Source: WLMZ01 sp037140375 (GTDB lineage: Bacteria > Actinomycetota > Acidimicrobiia > Acidimicrobiales > Ilumatobacteraceae). Taken from it: a stretch of 30,659 nucleotides of DNA. The translations under genes and the position numbers were made by a program. Below the pieces are notes generated by a model that searched no databases, had not been told where the DNA came from, and saw only the letters and a program-made list of their open reading frames with translations. Location of the stretch: assembly GCA_037140375.1 (NCBI GenBank), contig JBAXER010000030.1, positions 1 through 30,659 of the forward strand, read 5' to 3'. Shown here piece after piece: positions 15,661 to 22,333 of this stretch (the first letter of the stretch is position 1; every line of letters starts with the position of its first letter).

Positions 15661-17061
15661 TCAGCTGGCTCCGTTCTCTTGGTGTTCGCCGCGAATGGGG
15701 CGTGCTTTCCAGAAATAGTTGTGTACGCCGTCGGCCGTGAACAGCTTGCGGAATGTCATTTCGACGCGACCGCCAATGGCCACCTCGGCGGCATCGACAT
15801 CGGTGAGCTCAATCGGTAGGCGACCGCCGTGATCGAAGTCGACCACTGCGAAGACCAGCGGGGGATTGAGCGAGTACGACAGTTTGTCGAGTGTGTAGGT
15901 CACGATGGTGCCGTGAGCGTCGGCCATCGCGCGTCGCTCGCTATCGAGTCGTGACGGCGGCATGTGCACTTCGCCTTCGTCATCGACCGAGCCGACAAAA
16001 CCGAACTTCCAATCGCGTGAGCGCCCGGTGGCCGTTGCCGATGGCCGTGAAGGCTCAGGCCGGCGCGGAGGATCGACAGTGAGCATGCCGCGCCAGGCGA
16101 GGAAGCGACCGTACGTGATTGCTCCCACAGAATTGACCTGAGCCGCCACGGTGCGCCGTGGCTCGTACGACGCCAAGGCGTCGGTGGTGCGAAAGAGCAT
16201 GACCTCTACGCCGTCGGCGAGCACCACAAGCGCGATCACTTGGTTTGGTGTGGCCGACTCAAGGGCCGAAGCAAGCAGCAGCGCGGGGTGAGCGGCACCG
16301 GTGTTACCCACGGTGGCGGCAAGCGAGTCGACGAACGCCTCGGTGCGAGCGCCAAGCGAACGAGCAACGCTGGTGTTGGCGCGATCGTGGGTGCCAGTAA
16401 CCACGAGGTGATCGACATCGCTGGCCTGAAGTCCGGCTTGGGCAAGCGCCGCAGCCCATGCCGTAGGAGCCAGCGCCGCGTAGCGGGTTTCGCCAAAGCG
16501 CTCCTCCCACAGCTTCGAACGGTTGTCGCCGGGTGTGCGCCAGCGATCGAGGAACTCTTCGGTGGCTGTGCCGCGGGCGATGTATTCGGCCAGCAACACG
16601 CCTTGCGACGAACTGCCAACAAGCAGTGCAGCAGCACCATCGCCGCCAGCGGATTCGTCGGTGGATCCGGGAAGGCCTGAGCGCAGATCACTGGACACCA
16701 CAAGCGCTGGCGCATCCATCGACAGCGCAGCATGCAGCGCGCCAACAGCCGACTTCACCGAGCCATTGGCATCGAACGCTGCAACGTGGCTACCAAGGCG
16801 AAGGGCGGCGTGGATCGTGGTGGCATTGGTCTTATCGAGATACGGCACCGCGACGGTGCTGAACCACAGCGATTCGGGAACCACGGTGCTGCGTTCGACT
16901 GCCGAACGTGCGGCTTCGACCCCCATCGTGGTGGCGTCTTCGTCAAACGATGCAACCGAACGCGTGCCCTTGCCGCCACCAGTGCCGGCAACTGCCGCAA
17001 TGGTCGAACGGTCGAGCCGCCGATACGGCAGGTGCGTGCCCCACGAGAGGATTCCCTTCAT
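15661..17061 (-). CDS. HMG-CoA-synthase/KAS III-like protein fused to DUF35 OB-fold, without cysteines
   Basis: This 466-residue two-part protein has a thiolase-superfamily domain like archaeal HMG-CoA synthase at 1 to about 330 (GILSWGTHLPYRRLD at the start, GGDGAAALLVGS, VGNTGAAHPALLLA). A C-terminal OB-fold resembling DUF35 follows (about 340-455: GTIVTYTLDKLSY, PLVFAVVDFDHGGRL, VEMTFRKLFTADG). I counted no cysteine anywhere, so the nucleophilic Cys expected near AAFDANGSVKSAVG (93-106) and the DUF35 zinc-ribbon cysteines are both absent. It may be a non-catalytic scaffold or CoA-binding partner for the adjacent thiolase. AAGGAG lies 13 bases upstream of the ATG, a long spacing. Confidence 0.8.
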   Translation of the reverse strand: MKGILSWGTHLPYRRLDRSTIAAVAGTGGGKGTRSVASFDEDATTMGVEAARSAVERSTVVPESLWFSTVAVPYLDKTNATTIHAALRLGSHVAAFDANGSVKSAVGALHAALSMDAPALVVSSDLRSGLPGSTDESAGGDGAAALLVGSSSQGVLLAEYIARGTATEEFLDRWRTPGDNRSKLWEERFGETRYAALAPTAWAAALAQAGLQASDVDHLVVTGTHDRANTSVARSLGARTEAFVDSLAATVGNTGAAHPALLLASALESATPNQVIALVVLADGVEVMLFRTTDALASYEPRRTVAAQVNSVGAITYGRFLAWRGMLTVDPPRRPEPSRPSATATGRSRDWKFGFVGSVDDEGEVHMPPSRLDSERRAMADAHGTIVTYTLDKLSYSLNPPLVFAVVDFDHGGRLPIELTDVDAAEVAIGGRVEMTFRKLFTADGVHNYFWKARPIRGEHQENGAS

Positions 17062-17089
17062 TGGTAACCAACGTCTCCTTGTAGTTTCG

Positions 17090-17109
17090 CGACGCCCGCG
17101 ATTGCGTCG
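17090..17109 (-). terminator. Weak hairpin between the NIPSNAP-like gene and the HMGS-like operon
   Basis: CGACGC and GCGTCG form a 6-bp stem with an 8-base loop in the 101-bp gap. There is no T-run after it on the minus strand, so factor-independent termination is doubtful; it could equally be an operator or leader structure for the HMGS-like/DUF35 gene. Confidence 0.25.
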
Positions 17110-17162
17110 TCAGCCTACGAGCAGGGCGCTCACGAATCAGATGCCAACGACGGGTCAGAGTC

Positions 17163-17870
17163 TTACTGGTGCTCGGGCCCGATGGTGATTCCTGGGCATG
17201 GTGTCATCAATTCGCTGCGCCAATTGGTAACGAACTCGCGGGCCGTGCGCCGCCATTGGCTCAGCCGATCGTCGCCCGCGGGTAGACGATGGCGTGATGC
17301 ATGCTTGGCTCGTTGCAGGTTTGTATGGGCCTCAACGCTGCCCGACCACACCGTGATCACTTCGTTGTCGGTCATCAACGTTTCGTAGAGGCCGGTTGCG
17401 GTGAATCCGTACTCGGCCATCAACGGCACTTGCACCGCCGCCACCGCCTCAAGGTGTTCAAGCGTGGTGCCTGGGCGAACCGTCGCGATCTCATGCACGA
17501 ACAGTGATCCGCGTACGCCGGCGGCCACCAGCGACGCCGTGGTTGGACTGTTCGGGGCGCCAGCGAGCAGCCGATCGAATCCGCCGGTGCGCGACTTGTA
17601 GGCCTCATCCCACCACGCGTTGAGTTCGGTGTTCTGCGTTCGTTTCAGGTTCAATCGCTCGACCGAAGCACCCCACCCGTCCCATCCGTTGGGGATGTCC
17701 CAGATGTTGATCACTTGCGGCCATCTGCCGGTGATGCCCATCACCGACCAGGTGCCCTGCAGCACAAAGTTGTTGATCTCGTTACCGCTTGCCTGCAGGG
17801 TGTGCTGCATATAGGGCCACGATCCTTGGCCCACAATGTCGATTGTCTCGTGTAGATACAGCGCGCTCAC
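17163..17870 (-). CDS. Tandem NIPSNAP-like (dimeric alpha-beta barrel) protein
   Basis: This 235-residue protein appears to be two copies of one domain. The first starts SALYLHETIDIVGQG (2-16) and ends with a Trp-rich helix; the second starts GSLFVHEIATVRPGT at about residue 127. Both show a strand, a gap, a helix with hydrophobic spacing, and a second strand (VINIWDI and VITVWSG). The LHE/VHE strand pattern suits NIPSNAP-like ferredoxin-fold proteins, whose biochemical role is mostly unknown. The start GTG 17870 is chosen because it includes the first LHE strand; an ATG at residue 21 would delete it. It is transcribed divergently from the acyl-CoA ligase across 57 bp. Reading further upstream in this frame runs antisense through the ligase. 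Confidence 0.72.
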   Translation of the reverse strand: MSALYLHETIDIVGQGSWPYMQHTLQASGNEINNFVLQGTWSVMGITGRWPQVINIWDIPNGWDGWGASVERLNLKRTQNTELNAWWDEAYKSRTGGFDRLLAGAPNSPTTASLVAAGVRGSLFVHEIATVRPGTTLEHLEAVAAVQVPLMAEYGFTATGLYETLMTDNEVITVWSGSVEAHTNLQRAKHASRHRLPAGDDRLSQWRRTAREFVTNWRSELMTPCPGITIGPEHQ

Positions 17871-17886
17871 TTGGCCCCCGAATGCG

Positions 17887-17918
17887 GCACGTGCTGCCGC
17901 TACAGCGGCAGTTATAGT
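17887..17918 (+). promoter_or_regulatory. Candidate operator and -10 box in the divergent ligase/NIPSNAP promoter
   Basis: CTGCCGCT-AC-AGCGGCAG (17894-17911) is a perfect 8+8 bp inverted repeat, directly joined to the palindrome GCACGTGC (17887-17894). TATAGT (17913-17918) has the actinobacterial TAnnnT -10 form and sits 9 bases before the ligase ATG, so the transcript may be nearly leaderless. A dimeric repressor bound here would cover the -35/-10 region of the ligase and the start region of the divergent gene. No regulator gene is adjacent. Confidence 0.55.
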
Positions 17919-17927
17919 CCACCCAAT

Positions 17928-19532
17928 ATGGGTAACTACGACGATGTGTTCAACGATGGTTCGATAGCCACGATTCCGGCGATCGTTGACCGTGCGGTTG
18001 CGCTCTTTGGAGCCAGCGAAGGTGTCGTCGATGGCGACACGCGACTCACGTTCGCCGAGCTTGCCCAGCAGGTAGATGTCGCCGCGCAAGGGTTCATCGC
18101 TGCTGGCCTCGAACCGGGCGATCGTGTGTGCATCTGGGCCCCCAATGGCTTGCGGTGGCTGCTCGCCGCGCTCGGTGCGTATCGCGCCGGAGCCGTGCTG
18201 GTTCCGCTGAACACGCGCTTCAAAGGCCCCGAGGCCGCCTACGTGCTGCGCACCGCTGGCGTTCGCATGCTCTTCACCGTCACCGACTTTCTCGATACGA
18301 ACTATCCGGCCCTGCTCACAGACGCCGACGCTGTCGATTCGCTTGAGACCGTGGTCGTCATCTCTGGCGATGTGCCGGCCGGATGCGTTTCGTGGGCCGA
18401 TTTCATTGCTGCTGGTTCGTCGGTTGCTCACGCCGAGGTCGTGGCCCGCAGCGCAGCCGTGAAGCCCGACGACACCAGCGACATCATGTTCACCAGCGGC
18501 ACCACCGGCCGGCCCAAGGGCGCAATGCTCAGCCACGGGGCAACGGTGAAAGGCTTCAACGCATGGGCCACTGTTGTGGGCTTGCGGCACGGCGATCGCT
18601 ACCTCATCGTGAACCCGTTCTTTCACGCGTTCGGGCTCAAGGCGGGCATCGTGGCGTCGCTCGTGAAGGGCGCAACCATCGTTCCGCAAGCCGTGTTCGA
18701 TGTGCCGCAGGTGATGCGTCGCGTTGTCGACGAACGCATCAGCATGTTGCCCGGGCCTCCCTCGATCTACCAGACCATTCTCGATCACCCGCAGCTTGCG
18801 TCGTTCGATCTTTCGTCGTTGCGTCTTGCTGTCACCGGTGCCGCCACCGTGCCCGTCGAACTCATTCGGCGCATGCGCGAAGAGCTCAAGTTTGAGACCG
18901 TGGTTACCGGTTACGGACTCACCGAGACCACCGGCATTGTCACGATGTGCCGTCACGACGACCCCATCGAAACGATTGCCAACACAGCCGGCCGAGCCAT
19001 CCCCGATGTTGAGGTGCGCCTTGTCGACGAAGACGGAAACGATGTTGCTGTCGGCGAGGCTGGCGAGGTCTGGGTGCGCGGCTACAACGTGATGCTTGGC
19101 TATTTCGGCAACCCCGAAGCCACTGCCGAAACGGTCAACGCCGACGGTTGGCTGGCCACAGGCGATGTTGCGGTGCAAGACGCCGAGGGCAACGTGCGTA
19201 TCACCGATCGCAAGAAAGACATGTTCATCATGGGTGGCTTCAACGCCTACCCAGCCGAGATCGAAAATGCGCTGCTCGGCTACCCCGGTGTGAGCCAGGT
19301 TGCTGTCGTTGGCGTGCCAGATCGTCGCATGGGCGAGGTCGGCATGGCGTTCATCATCGCCAAGCCCGGAGCCTCGATTGTTGCCGAGGATGTCATTGCG
19401 TGGTGTCGCGCCAACATGGCCAACTACAAGGTTCCTCGCTATGTGCAAACCGTCGATGCGCTGCCGATGAACGCCAGTGGCAAGGTGCTCAAGTTCGAAC
19501 TCCGTAGCCGTGGTGCAGCACTCGTCGAATGA
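17928..19532 (+). CDS. Acyl-CoA ligase, FadD3-like (AMP-forming)
   Basis: This 534-residue ANL-superfamily enzyme activates a carboxylic acid to its CoA thioester via acyl-AMP. Motifs are TSGTTGRPKG (189-198, ATP loop), GYGLTETTG (A5), GDVAVQDAEGNVRITDRKKD (adenylate-binding Asp and hinge), FNAYPAEIENAL, and the C-terminal NASGKVLKF with catalytic Lys near 519. Stretches such as NPFFHAFGLKAGI, LPGPPSIYQTIL and VTGAATVPVELI recall mycobacterial FadD3, which activates the steroid ring-degradation acid HIP, but substrate identity cannot be proved. ATG 17928 is chosen over 17871, which would place coding sequence across the palindrome and -10 box. Confidence 0.87.
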   Translation: MGNYDDVFNDGSIATIPAIVDRAVALFGASEGVVDGDTRLTFAELAQQVDVAAQGFIAAGLEPGDRVCIWAPNGLRWLLAALGAYRAGAVLVPLNTRFKGPEAAYVLRTAGVRMLFTVTDFLDTNYPALLTDADAVDSLETVVVISGDVPAGCVSWADFIAAGSSVAHAEVVARSAAVKPDDTSDIMFTSGTTGRPKGAMLSHGATVKGFNAWATVVGLRHGDRYLIVNPFFHAFGLKAGIVASLVKGATIVPQAVFDVPQVMRRVVDERISMLPGPPSIYQTILDHPQLASFDLSSLRLAVTGAATVPVELIRRMREELKFETVVTGYGLTETTGIVTMCRHDDPIETIANTAGRAIPDVEVRLVDEDGNDVAVGEAGEVWVRGYNVMLGYFGNPEATAETVNADGWLATGDVAVQDAEGNVRITDRKKDMFIMGGFNAYPAEIENALLGYPGVSQVAVVGVPDRRMGEVGMAFIIAKPGASIVAEDVIAWCRANMANYKVPRYVQTVDALPMNASGKVLKFELRSRGAALVE

Positions 19533-19548
19533 CCGCGTTAGGGCGATC

Positions 19549-20082
19549 ATGAATCCAAACACGAACACCGAACTTGTCGAACTTGTCGAACTTGTCGATG
19601 TCGTCGACGAAGACGATCACGTGATTCGGGTGGTCACCCGCGCCGAGATGCGCGCCCACAGACTTCGCCATCGGGGCGTGTTTATTGCAGTGCAACACAC
19701 CGATGGCCGTCTGCTGGTTCATCAACGCAGTTTCTCCAAAGATGTGTGTCCTGGGTTGTGGGACATTGCGGTGGGTGGCGTTGTTGCTTCTGGAGAGACC
19801 TATGACACGGCCGCAGTTCGCGAGCTCGCCGAGGAAGTTGGGGTGAGCGCTGTTGTGCCAACGCCCATTGGCGCAGGATCGTTCAGCGACGAATTCTTCG
19901 TGCTCAACGCGCGCTGCTATCGCGTGGTGTGCGACGGGCCGTTCGTGTTCGCCGACGGTGAGGTCATCGCTGCGCGATGGGTCAACCGCGCCGATCTCGA
20001 TGATCTGCTTGCGACGCAACGCGTGATGACCGACAGCGTTGCGTTGTTGTTGGCTCAAGGCCTCATCACCGTCGCTGAGTAA
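19549..20082 (+). CDS. Nudix hydrolase, YfcD/IPP-isomerase-like
   Basis: This 177-residue protein has the complete Nudix box from Gly77 to Val99 (GxxxxxE, then REL-EE-G: GETYDTAAVRELAEEVG). The preceding VHQRSFSKDVCPGLWDIAVGG is typical of YfcD-like and isopentenyl-diphosphate-isomerase-like Nudix proteins. It would cleave a nucleoside-diphosphate-linked substrate; which one is unknown. The N-terminus is unusual, with an ELVELVELVDVVDEDD stretch encoded by a 9-bp tandem repeat. ATG 19549 starts 16 bp after the ligase stop. A hairpin terminator candidate follows the stop. Confidence 0.85.
   Translation: MNPNTNTELVELVELVDVVDEDDHVIRVVTRAEMRAHRLRHRGVFIAVQHTDGRLLVHQRSFSKDVCPGLWDIAVGGVVASGETYDTAAVRELAEEVGVSAVVPTPIGAGSFSDEFFVLNARCYRVVCDGPFVFADGEVIAARWVNRADLDDLLATQRVMTDSVALLLAQGLITVAE
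19570..19596 (+). repeat. Three tandem copies of a 9-bp coding repeat
   Basis: GAACTTGTC is repeated exactly three times, followed by a degenerate fourth copy (GATGTCGTC, 19597-19605). It encodes ELV units at the N-terminus of the Nudix protein. Because the unit is 9 bp, copy-number change would lengthen or shorten the protein without frameshift. Confidence 0.9.
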
Positions 20083-20085
20083 TCC

Positions 20086-20109
20086 CCGCATTGCCGATGC
20101 GGCCGTTTT
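20086..20109 (+). terminator. Probable intrinsic terminator after the Nudix gene
   Basis: CCGCAT-TGCCG-ATGCGG forms a perfect 6-bp stem with a 5-base loop, starting 4 bases after the Nudix stop, followed by CCGTTTT. The short T-run makes it moderate rather than strong. It separates the ligase/Nudix unit from the WXG100 gene. Confidence 0.5.
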
Positions 20110-20174
20110 CCAATTCGCAGGTCTCCGCGCACTCAAGGTTCCGTGCATGAGCACCCGAACTAAGGAGAACTTCG

Positions 20175-20444
20175 ATGAGCATGTATGGCGCCAATCCAGA
20201 GCAACTCGCCCGCTTGGGCAGCACCATGAAACACCAGATCGACACCATCAACACGTTGGTCAGCACGGTCACCTCAGCGCTCGGCGGCACCACATGGGTG
20301 GGTCCGGCCCGCGACCAATTCGAGGGCGACTGGAACTCGACATTTCGCCCCGCGCTCAATCGTCTCGGGCAGGCTTTCGATGCCGCAGGGCAAGATTGCC
20401 TGCTGCGTTCCCAAGATCTTCAACGGGTGATGGGTGCTCGCTGA
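20175..20444 (+). CDS. WXG100 family protein
   Basis: This 89-residue protein has the WXG signature as WVG at 41-43, in the turn between two long amphipathic helices (about 7-37 and 45-85), the helical-hairpin form of ESAT-6/CFP-10-like proteins. Such proteins are exported by type VII (ESX) systems as dimers or serve as chaperones for larger substrates. A strong RBS (AAGGAG, 7-base spacing) precedes the ATG. No EccC ATPase or partner WXG gene lies nearby, so it is an isolated copy. A YxxxD/E export signal is not obvious at its C-terminus. Confidence 0.82.
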   Translation: MSMYGANPEQLARLGSTMKHQIDTINTLVSTVTSALGGTTWVGPARDQFEGDWNSTFRPALNRLGQAFDAAGQDCLLRSQDLQRVMGAR

Positions 20445-20467
20445 TTTCTATTGGTGTGCTTTCGGCC

Positions 20468-20473
20468 TAGATT
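20468..20473 (+). promoter_or_regulatory. Candidate -10 box for a leaderless transcript
   Basis: TAGATT matches the TAnnnT -10 pattern, and the GTG start of the thiamine-binding-family gene lies 7 bases after it, where a transcript would begin. The only purine run (GGGG) abuts the start codon with no spacing, which also argues for leaderless translation. No -35 was identified. Confidence 0.35.
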
Positions 20474-20479
20474 TCAGGG

Positions 20480-20716
20480 GTGCTGCAACTTGAGTTCACT
20501 GTCGAACCGTTCGTCGAGGGTCTTCCAGGTCCGCACGTCACGGCTGCAGTGTCTGCCGCCGAAGCTGTGGGAGCCACGGTCGAGTTCGGCCCGTTCGGCT
20601 CAAGTTGCACAGCATCTACTGAGGCAATGCCTTTGGTGATCGCCGAACTCGTCAGGGCGGCTTTCGCCAATGGTGCTTCGCACGTCACCATGCACGTGGC
20701 TCAGGGCTCCACATGA
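20480..20716 (+). CDS. Thiamine-binding-family (DUF77/MTH1187-like) small protein
   Basis: This 78-residue protein with one ferredoxin-like fold resembles the YqgV/MTH1187 thiamine-binding family: a first strand LEFTVEPFVEG, helix HVTAAVSAAEAVG, strand VEFGPFGSSC, a long helix, and the final strand ASHVTMHV. Relatives bind thiamine or similar ligands as oligomers; the ligand here is inference. GTG 20480 is the first start after an in-frame TAG at 20468. The stop overlaps the start of the HTH_22 gene (ATGA), so the small domain may sense a ligand for that regulator. Confidence 0.65.
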   Translation: MLQLEFTVEPFVEGLPGPHVTAAVSAAEAVGATVEFGPFGSSCTASTEAMPLVIAELVRAAFANGASHVTMHVAQGST

Positions 20717-21075
20717 GTTTGCCTCGTCATCCGCTTGTGCTTGCAGTGCGGCCCGTCGCCGAGGCGTTGGGTGCAACAGTGCTACCGGTGAGCCAGCGCG
20801 AGCCCAGCGACATTCCACTGATGTGGGAGGGCGTTGTTGTGGCGGTTGTGCGGCCAGCTCCGCTGCATGGCGCACTCGATCGTCTCATCGAATCCGTCGA
20901 GCGCGAGTTCGGCAGTCCGCTGGCCGAGTTGGGTCGCGAAGATAAGCAGCGCGCCATTCGTCTGCTCGACGAGCGCGGTGCGTTCACCCTGCGTCGAGCG
21001 GTCGAAGATGTCAGCGACTCGATGGGCGTTTCGCGCATCACGGTCTATAACTACCTCAACGCCATTCACCGCTAG
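20713..21075 (+). CDS. HTH_22-type (YheO/DauR-like) DNA-binding protein
   Basis: This 120-residue protein has a C-terminal helix-turn-helix at about 74-118 (REDKQRAIRLLDERGAF, then VSDSMGVSRITVYNYL), close in pattern to the HTH_22 domain of YheO/DauR regulators. The N-terminal 70 residues are not a recognisable PAS domain and are too short for one; they may bind a ligand or partner. It overlaps the thiamine-binding-family gene by 4 bp and is followed 6 bp later by the GNAT-HAD gene. It is probably a transcription factor; the target is unknown. Confidence 0.72.
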   Translation: MSLPRHPLVLAVRPVAEALGATVLPVSQREPSDIPLMWEGVVVAVVRPAPLHGALDRLIESVEREFGSPLAELGREDKQRAIRLLDERGAFTLRRAVEDVSDSMGVSRITVYNYLNAIHR

Positions 21076-21081
21076 GTAGCG

Positions 21082-22320
21082 ATGCAGCAGCAGTTTGTGG
21101 CCGTGCGCGCGGGCCGGCTTGTTCTCGATCGGCTCACGGCTGGCGACGTTGCAGCGCTCGTCGAATACAAGAACGACCAAGCGGTCGCCCGGCACCAGGC
21201 ATGGCCGATGCCGTTCACTGCCGAGGCCGCTCTCCAACTCATTGCCAGCACGGTTGGTCACTCGCTCGCCAGCGGCGGCCAGCTAGCGCTCCGCGATTCG
21301 TCGGGTCGCCTCATCGGCGATCTCATGGTGGCACCGGTTGCCGGAGTTGCCCACGCAGTTGAATTGGGCATCACGTTGGCCGCCCCATTCCAAGGTCAGG
21401 GCCTCGCCAGCGAAGCAGTGCGTGCTGTTGTCAACGAATTGTTCGCCAACGCCGAGATCCACAAGGTCGAGGCCTACGTCTCGGTGGCCAACGATCGCAG
21501 TCTCAGGCTGTTCGACCGTGCCGGATTCCGTCGCGAGGGGCACCTGCGCGATTCGTACACCACCCGCGATGGCGTGCTCATCGACGAGATCCTGTTCGGG
21601 TTCACCCGACTCGATCTCACGCGTGCAGCATCGCGATACGACGTGGTGGCGTTCGACGCCGACGACACGCTGTGGCACAGCGAAGACACGTTCTTTGCAG
21701 CCGAGCAGACCTTTGTCGAACTCGTCACGCCATTTGTAGACGCTGGCATCAATGTGAAAGAGGCGCTCACGGCGACAGAGCGCCGCAATATGCACATCCT
21801 CGGATATGGCGTAAAGGCGTTTGGCCTATCGATGCTCGAGTGCGCAGCGATGCTTGCCCCCGATCGACTTCCGGCATCGGTGGTCACCCGACTCGGCGAA
21901 GTGGTCCGCGCGATGCTGCTCGATCCGGTTCGGCTGCTGCCCGATGTTTCCAGCGTGCTCGAGCAGGTCGGGGCAGCGCATCGGCTTGTGCTCATCACCA
22001 AGGGCGACCTCATCCATCAGACCGCAAAGGTCGAGACCAGCGGCCTTGCGCATCATTTCGAGCGTGTCGAAATCGTGATGGAAAAAGACGTGGTTACCTA
22101 CGCGCGGATCATCAACAACTTGGGCGTTCTGCCCGAGCGTTTCTGCATGGTTGGTAACTCGCTACGCAGCGATGTGCTGCCGGTACTCACGCTTGGGGGC
22201 AGTGGAGTACATGTTCCGTATCCGTTGCTGTGGGAACTCGAGCATGCGCCGCACGATCATGGACACACGGTTGTCGAACTCGAGTCGCTCACGCACTTGC
22301 CGCAGTGGTTGGCTCAATAG
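21082..22320 (+). CDS. Fused GNAT acetyltransferase and HAD hydrolase
   Basis: This 412-residue protein combines two enzymes. Residues 10-176 are a GNAT domain of the RimJ/RimL type (LGITLAAPFQGQGLASEAV at 95-113, VEAYVSVANDRSLRLFDRAGF). Residues 186-412 are a HAD hydrolase with FDADDTLWHSED (191-202; Asp192 and Asp194), Thr306 in LITKGD, Lys335, and GNSLRSD (358-364). The linker is only about 10 residues. No stop or frame irregularity was seen at the junction. Each domain has its key residues, so both could be active; substrates are unknown. It follows the HTH_22 gene by 6 bp and converges on coaA. Confidence 0.85.
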   Translation: MQQQFVAVRAGRLVLDRLTAGDVAALVEYKNDQAVARHQAWPMPFTAEAALQLIASTVGHSLASGGQLALRDSSGRLIGDLMVAPVAGVAHAVELGITLAAPFQGQGLASEAVRAVVNELFANAEIHKVEAYVSVANDRSLRLFDRAGFRREGHLRDSYTTRDGVLIDEILFGFTRLDLTRAASRYDVVAFDADDTLWHSEDTFFAAEQTFVELVTPFVDAGINVKEALTATERRNMHILGYGVKAFGLSMLECAAMLAPDRLPASVVTRLGEVVRAMLLDPVRLLPDVSSVLEQVGAAHRLVLITKGDLIHQTAKVETSGLAHHFERVEIVMEKDVVTYARIINNLGVLPERFCMVGNSLRSDVLPVLTLGGSGVHVPYPLLWELEHAPHDHGHTVVELESLTHLPQWLAQ

Positions 22321-22333
22321 CTGCACTGACTGA

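Noticed and set aside
17163..19568. A single 801-residue minus-strand open frame
   Set aside because: All but the last 235 residues run antisense through the acyl-CoA ligase, whose motifs are clear on the plus strand. The real gene starts near 17870.
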